A stretch of 64,000 bases of DNA from Neocallimastix lanati (nom. inval.). Its lineage: Eukaryota > Neocallimastigomycota > Neocallimastigomycetes > Neocallimastigales > Neocallimastigaceae. The notes beneath the pieces are model-generated. The model had not been told where the DNA came from, searched no databases, and saw nothing but the letters and a program-made list of their open reading frames with translations. Below are positions 54,150 to 64,000 of this stretch, one piece after another. How positions within the stretch are numbered: the stretch's first letter is position 1; each line of letters begins with the position of its first letter. A program made the position numbers and the translations under genes. Location: the NCBI GenBank assembly GCA_016946835.1, contig JACVTC010000178.1, positions 239,501 to 303,500 on the forward strand, in the 5' to 3' direction.

Positions 54150-54231
54150 TTTATACACTAATATATTAATTTATATAACATTACTCCTTTAATTAATATA
54201 ACTATAAAGCTTTGTACTTTTGTTTCTAACA
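54150..54231 (-). mobile_element. Truncated copia-like LTR (minus) next to tRNA-Ser
   Basis: On the minus strand it starts TGTTAGAAACAAAAG at 54231 and follows the LTR at 9665 for about 80-90 bp (tttatagttatattaattaaagg), then fades. It lies 20 bp beyond the 3' end of the tRNA-Ser gene. Confidence 0.7.
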
Positions 54232-54251
54232 AAAAATTTTAAAAAGTAATC

Positions 54252-54332
54252 GTCACCTGCAGGACTCGAACCTGCGCTCCCAAAGGGAAATGGCTTAGCA
54301 GGCCACCGCGTTAACCACTCCGCCAAAGTGAC
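54252..54332 (-). tRNA. tRNA-Ser (anticodon GCU)
   Basis: The minus strand has acceptor GTCACTT/(G)GGTGAC, a D-arm with GGAGTGGTTAACGC, an anticodon stem around loop CTGCTAA (anticodon GCT), a long variable arm (TTTCCCTTTGGGAGC) typical of class II tRNAs, and T-arm GCAGG-TTCGAGT-CCTGC. It is 81 nt with no intron and no encoded CCA. Confidence 0.95.
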
Positions 54333-55960
54333 TATTTTGTAGAAAATGATAAATAACCAAATTATAAATTAAGAAAAATCAATAAAATGGAATAATAACC
54401 CTCTTAATTAGTTATTGATAATTATAAAATAATATTTTAATAAAAGTAAATTAAAAGATTTAAAATTATTAAATAAATATTATTTTAATTTAAAGAACAA
54501 TGTATTTTATATTAAATTATTCTTTTATTTTACTTTAACGATTTTAAATTAAATCTCAGTTTAAATTGATATTAATATTAATTAAAAAGAAACTTATTAA
54601 TAATAACAAAATTGTTTATTTTATCTTAAAAGTGTTTACTTAAAATAATTATATAGTTTTATTTTAAATAATTTAAACTTAAAAGAAAAATATAAAAACA
54701 TGTAAATATTTCTTTAAAAATAAAAAATCGGAATTCAAGAATTAAAAATTTAAAATTTAAGTTTTAATAAATTATTTTCTTTTATTCTCATTTATTTTAA
54801 ATACTTTTTATTAAGAATATAAATATTCAAAATAATAAAAAGTACAATTTTATATTGATAAATAAAGTTTTATTATAAAAAAAAAACAAATATTCTTTTC
54901 TTATTTTAAACTGTAGTGTTTTAATTAACATTTTTATGTTAATAACTACCCTTTTAATTGACAAATTATTATCACTTTTAGAAGTAAATTCTAAATTAAG
55001 ATAATAATCAACATTTGTCAAAAAATTGGTATATATAAATATTTTACACAAAATTTCCACTTACTTTAGAATCCATTTTGTTGTTCTTTATTTAATTATT
55101 ATTTTACTATATTTTATGCCTATCATTTTTTTTATCTTTTATATTTTTATTAAAAAGTGGTTAAAATATTATCAATAATTCAGTATTTTTATGATTAATC
55201 TCAATATCTATCATGTAACTTTTTATTTTAATATTTTATTAAAATATTTATTATCCATAGTAATTATTTTATTTTATTTCTATTTTTAAATAAAAAATTA
55301 CTTTATTAGTATATTATATCAATATTAAAATTGTATTCTTTTTAACATTAATATTTTATTTCGAAATTGATTATTTATTTATTTTATAAAAATTTTTTAT
55401 TCCAGTCTCCACAAACAAAATCAAATCTGAATGGATTAATAATAAGTATTAAATATGCTATAGTTTTTAAATTTATTTTATATAAAATATATGATTATTA
55501 TATTAATTTTCTTTCTAAATTATAATAATTTAATTTTTCTGTAAAAATCTTTTTTTAAATTTTGTTGCTTGCTTTTCGTATACATTAAATAATTTTGTTT
55601 TAGTCTATGAAAAATAATATAAATTATATAACCAAAAATTTATTAAAAAGTAAATAATTATGAATAAGTTTAATATATAAATTAGAAATAATTAGTAATA
55701 GTTGATAATTTTTTTTTTTAAAAGATAAAATAATAAATGAAGAAAGGTTTTACATATTTACTTTCATTCAAAAAAGAATAAATGGGTGAACCTTTACAAT
55801 AATTAAAAATGTCGACTTTAAAATTAAAAAAAAAAAATAAATTCAATTAAAAAAAATATATAATATAACCCGAAACCATAACATAAATAATGGTAGAGAT
55901 ATCGAAGGAAAAATATTTTGAATATAATTATTATTATTACTTATTAAAAAGTATTTTACA
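54333..55960. other. AT-rich intergenic stretch
   Basis: No gene is supported. The 77-codon minus frame at 54827-55060 has low-complexity composition and no family resemblance. Confidence 0.55.
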
Positions 55961-56175
55961 AAGCCTTGAATGGAGATTTCCGGTGTTAGTTTATTCTTAC
56001 GTATCATTGCTAGTAGGCTCTTAGCAGCTGTACTTTATATTGAATACGGTAGGCGTGGTACCCTATTATTACCATTATGATTATTATTATCATTATTATT
56101 ATTATCATTATTATTATTATCATTATTATCATTATTATTATTATCATTATTATTATTATCATTATTATCATTATT
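55960..56175 (-). pseudogene. Possible gene fragment with Asn/Asp repeat
   Basis: The minus strand encodes an Asn/Asp run (from an ATT/ATC microsatellite at about 56078-56174), then GNNRVPRLPYSI, a TAA, and STAAKSLLAMIRKNKLTPEI then SIQGFVKYF. Base composition of the second half is richer than the surroundings, suggesting a former exon. It is too short to identify. Confidence 0.3.
56078..56174. repeat. ATT/ATC trinucleotide microsatellite
   Basis: About 30 units of ATT interspersed with ATC on the plus strand (AAT/GAT on the minus). Confidence 0.9.
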
Positions 56176-57474
56176 TGCAAACAAATAAAAAAATATATAT
56201 TTTCTTTTAATTTCTTTTATTCAAATAATCAATATTTCATTAATAATTTTGTTTAATTAATGATAAATAATAAATTAAAAAAATTTTTTTTTTAACCAAT
56301 AATTTTTTCTATGAAAATAAAAAAATTTTTTTTTTATAATTAATATTACTAAATAATAAATTGACGTTTTTTTTTTTTTTTTTTTTTTGTTTAAATATTT
56401 ATTGTTTATACATGTAAAAATAAATATATATATATAATTAGATTATGATTATTATTATTTAATTATGGGTATTATTTTTTTATGATACTATATTTTTTTT
56501 TTTTTTATCGTTGAATCCTTTTTTTTGTTTGTTTGTTTGTTTTTTTTTGTATGTATCAAATTTTCTATCCTTCGTTCTATAATTAATTAAATTTTAATTT
56601 AAAAAAAAAAAATGAATAAAATAAATAAACTGTCTTACAACTCTATAAGGGATAGTTGAGCACCCATCAATAATACTTTATTGTTTTTGATCTTGTTGAT
56701 ATTGCGAAGGATACGTTCTTGTATTCTTTATTACCAACAATACATTAGCTAAATTAAAAGGAATTTTATAGTGCTCCCTTCTTTTTATTTAAGTTTTTTA
56801 ATAATTAACAAATCGTCATTATCAACCCTATCAGGAAAGAGCTAAGAGGACTTAATGTAAGAAGGGTGAATAAGTTATATATTTGGTGATTCAACGCTAT
56901 ATAGTTTGGCTTGTATTTTAACTTTTTAATTATGTATTTCATTGAATATATTGACAACCAGAATTTGAATTCAATTGAAAAAGATGTTAGTACAGTAACT
57001 ATTGATGAACCAATTTTACCAATAAAAAATGAAAATTAATGAAATATATTAATGAAATTCAACATCGAAAGGGAAACAATAATCGTAAGGAGTCTAACCT
57101 TTATACCAAGAATGTGAAGAAGAAGAAAAAATCATGATTTTTCAAATGATTCGAATGATCAGAATCAAAAAGCAAAAAATCCTTAGAAAGTTTTATCGAT
57201 TAATATACAACTAGCGAAGTATTAAAACAAATTCAGCAAACGAGATTATATCGTAAATAATAAAATATTGAGTGTGTTAAAACATAATATTAATATAAAA
57301 AAATATAAAAATTGTATAATATCATTTTTATTCTTTTAAAATATTATAACTCTACTTTATAAATTATTCTTTGTGTAATCCTATTAAAAACAAAAGTATT
57401 ATTTTATATTGTCATACAAATGCTACATTTCTATACAACTCTAACTTTCTTCCAAAGTTAGAGTTGAGGAGGAA
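56176..57474. other. AT-rich region with unidentified degraded sequence
   Basis: A GC-richer patch at 56630-56900 and a protein-like patch at 56935-57240 (NQNLNSIEKDVSTVTIDEPI and then YTKNVKKKKK) have stops and frameshifts. A purine-rich tract precedes the LTR relic at 57475. These are probably remains of a retroelement interior; no family motif can be named. Confidence 0.35.
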
Positions 57475-57685
57475 TGATAGAAATATAAATATAAAGTTTT
57501 ATAATTATATTAATTTAAGCAGTAATGGTAAATATTTTAATATATTTATGTAAAATATGCCACTAATAATAATAATAAGCTATATATTATGTTAAATATA
57601 AATACCATAAAAATGTACATTATTATTTTTCATTCACTATTCTAATATTTTTTTATAATAAAGATATTCTTATTTCTAAAAGATA
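57475..57685 (+). mobile_element. Degenerate copia-like LTR
   Basis: It starts TGATAGAAATATAAAT after the polypurine-like GAGTTGAGGAGGAA and follows the LTR at 9665-9875 through ataaataccataaaaa to an ending aaagatattcttatttctaaaaga. TG is kept but the terminal AACA is lost. Confidence 0.6.
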
Positions 57686-59380
57686 ATTATAATAATAAAT
57701 TTATAAATATATAAATATATTGTTATAAAAAATACTAAATTTAAAATTGATTAAATTATAAAATTTTTTTTAAAACCACAACTATAGAGAACTTTAATAA
57801 TTATAAAAAATAATAAATTCAAAAGATTATAACGTATATTAAATATACTATTAAATGTGCCTATTTTTTCATTAATCTGAACTTTCAATTGTTGTTTTAA
57901 AAAAAAAAATTAAATAAATATTTTTATATAGATAATATATATATATAAAAATATATTAATATAATTTTTTTAAATAGAATTTAAATTTTATTTTTAGATT
58001 TATTATTTTTTTTTATCAATTTTTAAAGGTAAAGTTATAATTTTTATTTCATTTTCTTTATATATATATTTTTTTATTTTATGAAATATATAATAAATAA
58101 ATAATAAATAGAATTAAATGTAAAGTAAATCAATAATAAATTAATTATGAAAAATTCTTTTCATCTCCCCATTTTATTAATAGTAATTTTACTTTTACTA
58201 TAAGTAAAATTAGTATTAATAAAATATATAATCGATATAGAGTTATATAATTATTAATTCAATTTTATAATAACAAAGTTTAAATCTTTTTTTTTCCTAA
58301 TTAAGATATTTATAAAGAAATGTAAAATCTTTAAATAAAGGAAATTTATTACTTTTATAAAAAAATATTTTTTTTTTATTATTGATAAACTAAAAATAGG
58401 TTTTTAAGTTATATTTTTTAATATATAAAAGAAATAACATAATACTTCAAATAATTTAATAATTGAATAAATTATTAAATTACTAATTGCTAGTTAATTT
58501 ATATATTATTTAATGTTATAATGAAACATTACTAATTGTAAGCTGAAATATAATTTATAATGTATAAATATAAATATAAAGCAAAAATGTTTATACCATA
58601 CTATAAATTAAAAATTTAAAAAATTTTTGTTTAACTTCAATTATTATTTATTATTTATCATATTAAGTAATAATAATAGTAACTGATAATAATAATCGTA
58701 AAAAGGTTATTTATTTCATTTTATTTTTCTTGGAAAAAAAAAAGTTAAAAATATATTTATTTTATTGTTATTATTTTTTTAGCAATTATGCTTTCAATGT
58801 TATCATTATAATCTATAAATATTTTTAATAATTATAATTATTTTCTTTTATGAAATATTTTTATTTATTAAATTATTTGAATGAAATCTGGATAGTTTAG
58901 TTAAAATTTTTGAAATATAAATATAAAAATACTACGTTTTCTGATATTTGTTTTGACATTTCTTTTTAAAATTATATATGTCTTTTAAATTCATTAGTAA
59001 AAGATTATGTTCATTATTTAAAGTTTTATATCATTAATTTCAATATATGGTAGGATTGATTTTTAATTTAAAAAATTAAGAGAAAACTAAAAATTAAAAA
59101 AGAAGAATGAATTATTAAACTATGAATTTTAATAGTATAAAATTTTTATTTTGCTTTTTGTAATAATGCAAATATAGTTTTATTACATTTATTAACATTT
59201 TTTCAATTTAATACAATTGAAACAATCAACCTTTTAAAAATAAGAATATATTTTTTATGTAAATATATGATAATATTTTTGCTATTCAAAATCAATAAAA
59301 TTTTTATTAATAAACAATTAATAATTATATATTGTATATCTTTCATTAAAATTAATATTTATATAATTAATATTTTATAT
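57686..59380. other. AT-rich intergenic stretch
   Basis: No gene or recognisable element is visible. Confidence 0.55.
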
Positions 59381-59389
59381 AGAATAAGT

Positions 59390-61500
59390 ATAAAAATTAA
59401 TAAAATTTAAAGCTTTTATAAATATTTTAAATTGATATCTTTTATAACAAAGAAAAATTAAATTAAATATTTTAAAATTTACATATTATTGACTTTAAAG
59501 ATGAGTTCAAAGTACATATTTTATATTTTATTTTTAAAAAAATAAAATAAGTAATATCTAAATTTTGTATTATTAAAATAGATAATTAATTATAATAAAA
59601 ATATTAATAAAATGAATTATTTTTTTTTTAATAATATAAAATATATTTATTTATTGGAAATAAGAATTGATATTTTATAAGTATTATATTAATTTTATTT
59701 CAATTTTATATTATACGATAAAGAGTTAAATTATTCTATTTTATATATAAAATAAATAAAATAGAATAATTTAACTCTATAAGTAGTATATTCATATATA
59801 CTACTTGAATATATAAATTAATATATATAATATTTCATATATATGGTTAATATATTATTATAAATTATTTAATTGTTTTATATATAAGTAGTATAAATGA
59901 ATATATAATTTAGTATATATTTTTAAATATATAATATATATAATATTATATTTCATATATATAGTTAATATATATTTATATATATTAAATATTAATTATA
60001 ATTAATTTATTTATATATTATATAATAAAGAGTTATTCTAAATTATTCAATTATTTTATATATAAATAGTATAAATGATTATATAATTTAATATATATTT
60101 ATATATATAGTATATATATATTTTATATATTAAATCTATTAATTAAAAATATAAGTCACTTATATATTATATAATAAAGAATTAAATAATTCTTTTCTTT
60201 TTAATTTATATATAAGTAGTATAAATGAATATATGATTTAATATATATTTATATATATTTTATATAATATATATAATATTTCATATATATAGTTAATATA
60301 TTTATATATATTAAATATATTAATTATAAATATAATTCATAATTTAATTTTTTCTTTGTATGTTTTATTAATTAATGTGATCACATGTTTTATACAATAT
60401 TTCAAATATTTTACATATAAAATAAATAAATATGTGTAGTAAACATATTTTGGTATATTTGAATATTTGTATATTCAGATATTGAATTTATATCTTATTA
60501 TAATTTATATTATTATTTATATTTTATATTTATTATTTATATTTTATATTATTTATATTTTATATATTTTATATTATATTTTTGATATATATATCATAAA
60601 TATTAAATTATACTTCATATTTTAAAATATTAAAATTTATATAATTAATGTAATAATTTATATTATATTTATTATATTTATTTATAATAATTATATATTA
60701 TTAATACTTTACAGTATAATTAATATTAATTTATATTATTTTTTTGTTTTATTTTGTAAAAATAATATTTGTAATTATAAAATAATAAAATATTAATAAA
60801 TATTATTAATAACTCAAATATTAAACCAGCTACAACATAAAGAATATCACATTACATATTTTATCAAATGATAACATGTATTAAATATTTTTAAAAATTA
60901 TGTAAGAATTACTTATATTTAATATATTTAATATATTTAATATATCATATATTTATAAATAAATAATAATAAAATTATATAGAAAATACATATTTTTATA
61001 AAATCAATCTAAATTTTATTAATTTTATTATTATACTATTTTATACTTTTAAAATTTTAAAAATATCCATTATATTAAATTTTTCCACATATGTTAATTA
61101 ATAAAATATCATTTATTTGCTTTTCTTATATCAAATATAAAATAATTAGAAAGGTCAAAATTTTTAAATTTTTATAAGGGTAGTTACATATAATGAAAAG
61201 GGAATTTTCAAGTAAAGATATAAAGTAATTATATAAATATATTATTAAAACAATATAAATAATTTAATTTATTTTAATAAATTAAGTTATTAATAAAAAA
61301 AAATTTTTATATAATAAATTTAGATTTAAAGGGTTAAGTTAAAGTAATAAATATTTTCATATTTATTAATAAAAAAAGTTTTATTACAAATTTAATAATA
61401 ATTTTATGTCCCATATTTAATGATGGGACATCTAAATATAAATCAAAGTTTATCTATTATTAAAATCATATTTTAATTAAAATATATTATTCCAAAGAAA
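59390..61500. repeat. Dispersed repeat R, copy 3, expanded by TA-rich sequence
   Basis: The markers ataacaaagaaaa near 59446, gaaaggtcaaaa near 61150 and ttttcaagtaaag near 61205 appear in the same order and direction as in copies 1 and 2. Here the first two are about 1.7 kb apart rather than about 0.5 kb. The extra length is mostly TA-rich tandem sequence. Confidence 0.55.
59700..60340. repeat. TA-rich tandem repeat, unit about 160 bp
   Basis: A block containing ataaagagttaaattatt, tttatatataagtagtata and atttcatatatatagttaat recurs about four times with variation. An inverted repeat of about 30-bp arms lies at about 59720-59782 (gagttaaattattctatttt and its complement). Confidence 0.65.
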
Positions 61501-62209
61501 AAAAAAAAAAAGAAGTCCAAAATATTAAAATTTAATTAATAGTTTTACTATTTTAATTATAAAAAAAAAAAAATAAATTTAAAGATTTTTTATTGATTTT
61601 AATATGATAAATATATAAAACATTTTATTTAAAATAAAAAAATTCTCTTATTCATTTTTATTATTATTATAATAACTTTTTATATTAAAGTATCATAATT
61701 TAAATTTTTATTTTATATTTTTATTATAAAATAATAAAAAAAAAAATTAGTAATTTTTAGAAATTTTTAAAAAAAAAATAATTTATATTTAATAAAGATA
61801 AAATCTACATTTTAATGTTACGATATTTTTTTTAATTTTTCTACATATTAACTTAATTTTTTAAATATTAAAAAATACATTTTATTATTATTACTTACTA
61901 TTAAGTTTTTTAAAATTAAATTATTAATATTCATATTTTTTTATTAATCTTAACATTTTAAAGAAATATTAAATAAATGTTTTTATAAAAATAATATTTT
62001 AATATAATTTTTATAATTTTAAATATAATTGTAGTATTATAATTATTAAATTACATCACAAGAATAATTTAAAAAGTAAATTTTTTTTATAATTTATATT
62101 ATATTAAATATTCACTTATTTATATATTTTAAATATTACTATTTTATGTAGAAATTATTATATCTTTTAAATATCTTTTAATTTTTTTTTTTTTTTGTTT
62201 TTTTGGATA
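61500..62209. other. AT-rich 3' flank of the small minus-strand gene
   Basis: No coding sequence or recognisable repeat beyond A/T runs. Confidence 0.5.
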
Positions 62210-62470
62210 TTATTCATTTATATTTATATATATATATATTATTAATAGTATAGTAGTATTTTTTGGTTCACCCGTTTCTGGTTCAATCGCCTTGACATTC
62301 TTACAACTATACAACTCTTTCTCATCTTCTTCTCTTAAGAAGGTAATCTTTTCATTTTCTTTTTCACATTTTACCACGGCACATGATACATTTTTTGGTG
62401 TTGGCGTTGGAATTGGTATTTCTGACATCCAGGCAAACACAAATGAAAATAGAGATATAAGAAGTAACAT
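62210..62470 (-). CDS. Small secreted Cys-containing protein (hypothetical)
   Basis: The 86-codon frame starts with a good signal peptide, MLLLISLFSFVFA. A Pro/Thr stretch (IPIPTPTP) follows, then a Cys-containing part (VSCAVVKCEKENEKITFL, EKELYSCKNVK) and a low-complexity tail. The CxxxxC spacing and charged lysine-rich style recall the Cys modules of the two larger secreted genes, without a GYY motif. An in-frame GTAAGA near the YSC codons and an acceptor-like TAG just before the start mean it could be one exon of a longer gene whose first exon is not found. Function unknown. Confidence 0.55.
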   Translation of the reverse strand: MLLLISLFSFVFAWMSEIPIPTPTPKNVSCAVVKCEKENEKITFLREEDEKELYSCKNVKAIEPETGEPKNTTILLIIYIYININE

Positions 62471-62621
62471 AATTAACCTATTTTAATTAATTAATTTAAA
62501 TAACTTTTGCTATACGTGCTATGGCTGAAGTTAAATAAAATGTATAAAAAATTGTAAATTTTTATTCATATACAAAATTTTCATATCATCTCTTTTTTCT
62601 AATATTTCTATTATACTAATT

Positions 62622-62840
62622 TTCTTTAATGTAATTTCATAAATTTTACTTTTATTCATATACTAATTTTATATTAAATTTATATTTTTGTTAATTAAAA
62701 AAAAATAAAAAAAAAAAGTTTTTTTTTTAATTTTCTTTAATGTAATTTCATAAATTTTACTTTTATTCATATACTAATTTTATATTAAATTTATATTTTT
62801 GTTAATTAAAAAAAAATAAAAAAAAAAGTTTTTTTTTTAA
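62622..62840. repeat. Direct tandem duplication, about 110-bp unit
   Basis: Two almost identical units run from ttttctttaatgtaatttca to the T-run after an A-rich stretch (62622-62731 and 62732-62840). They lie 150-370 bp upstream of the small secreted-protein gene, so they may form part of its promoter region. Confidence 0.85.
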
Positions 62841-64000
62841 AAATAAAAATAAGATAAAAATATTTTAAAATATTTTTTTTTATACAAATATTAAATAAAA
62901 ATTTATGTTTCATTTTTATTTTTTATTTTTTTTTATTTTTTATTTTTTTTTTTTTATATTTTTTTTAATTTATTTTATTTATAATATTAATAAATTTAAA
63001 AAAGAAAGAATTTTAACGTAAAATTATTATTATTTTATTTTATAATTTTTTTTTATTAATAATATCATTAATATAATAATAATGTAAATTACTTAATAAA
63101 AATTACTTAATAAAGCAATAATTATTTATTGAAAAAAAAGACTTGAACCTTTCTTAAATTCAATTTATTAATAATATTAATGAGAAACCAATATTATTTA
63201 AAAAAATAATTATTTTTATTATGCTACATTCCATGTCTTTATTTTTTTATTATAAATTTACTCGTTCAAATGGAACAATTTTTTGAGAGAACGTATATAC
63301 CACAACCAATGGCAAATATTTAGTTAAAAAAGGGTACAGAAAATTTATAAAAAAAAATTATTATATCTAATCCTTTTATAAATGATCATGTATCAGAACA
63401 TATTTATATTGCAATTTAATTGATGATGCTTGACGTTATAATGCTCATTAAAGTGATTTATTATTTATTCCTATTATGAAATTATTATCACTGAAAAAAT
63501 ATATACAAAAATAAAAGTATTAAAATAATAAATTTGAAGAAATTAAAGTAGTATCCGACTTTCTTTGAATATTATATATATTATAAAAATAGTTTTCTAT
63601 TTCTTTGAATATAACACATATTTAAAAACTATTAATATATATTATAAAACTATTTTTTTTTTTGATTAAAATATATTAATAAGTACGTTATCAATAAAAT
63701 TTACTATTTTTATTATTGAGGTAAATATAACTATTATCCTATTATTATATCTTTTTTTTTTTTTTTTTTTTTTTGGTATTGAAAATAAAGAATTAAAGCG
63801 CATTTTTCAAAATTAATTTAGTTTTTGTTGAGACCTATTTCCTCTATATTATTTTAAGTAGGATAATAAATATATCTAATTTTGAGAGAATAGTTAAAAA
63901 TACAACGAATAAATTTGAAATTAATTAGAGTTGAATAGTTCTGTACTTTTAAGAACATTAAATGGTGTTATTGATAATTCCAATGATTAAAAATAATAAT
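62841..64000. other. AT-rich end of window, no supported gene
   Basis: A slightly protein-like plus-strand patch at about 63260-63440 (SNGTIF then NPFINDHVSEHIYIA) is broken by stops. A poly-T lies at 63752-63774. Nothing can be identified. Confidence 0.45.

Noticed and set aside
55960-56070. Small structured RNA (snRNA) candidate
   Set aside because: No Sm site or U-snRNA core motif is visible, and the minus strand reads better as a protein fragment.

Overview
The window is extremely AT-rich (G+C clearly below 20% by eye) and full of homopolymer runs and AAT/ATT microsatellites. It has spliced genes with U2-type GT-AG introns, nuclear-type tRNA genes, and decayed Ty1/copia, Ty3/gypsy and LINE sequences. 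The two best genes encode secreted proteins with Cys-rich GYY modules, one of them with very long Thr-rich linkers. Together this suggests the nuclear genome of an anaerobic gut fungus (Neocallimastigomycota). The assignment is inference from composition and protein style; I could run no search.

Layout. About 0.5-31 kb is a retroelement graveyard made mostly of solo LTRs, often nested. I resolved several by target-site duplications (TSDs): LTR B in LTR G (TSD TTAAA), LTR F in LTR G (CTAT), LTR H in LTR C (CATTT), an E-type element (TTAA), and a head-to-head LTR G pair sharing three AATAT copies. A 5.07-kb element (23050-28115) has two identical 236-bp LTRs and a CTTTT duplication, but carries a mosaic of broken, bidirectional gene fragments instead of gag-pol. 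Two tRNA genes (Val-UAC, Gly-UCC) lie here, each with a retroelement end 14-15 bp upstream. A decayed M13 (neprilysin-like) peptidase pseudogene is at 8.2-9.6 kb. About 31-36.3 kb is AT-rich and holds two copies of a dispersed repeat.

About 36.3-40.8 kb (minus) is an 8-exon gene for a predicted 708-aa secreted Cys/GYY-repeat protein. About 45.5-48.2 kb holds a decayed copia integrase (minus) beside a decayed retropepsin-type coding region (plus). About 49.4-53.0 kb (plus) is a 4-exon gene for a predicted 901-aa secreted protein: signal peptide, Thr-rich repeat, Cys/GYY module, second Thr-rich repeat. Both genes begin with a 23-bp exon ending in phase 2, then a roughly 50-bp signal-peptide exon, and all later introns are phase 1.

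About 53.6-57.7 kb holds a LINE reverse-transcriptase relic, tRNA-Ser(GCU) and LTR relics. About 57.7-62.2 kb is AT-rich with TA-rich tandem repeats and a third copy of the dispersed repeat. A small secreted-protein gene lies at 62.2-62.5 kb (minus).

The two large genes probably act at the cell surface or in the secretome, in the manner of the scaffoldin-like and Thr-rich extracellular proteins of gut fungi; this is inference. Splice sites were read by eye and are supported mainly by reading-frame phase agreement.
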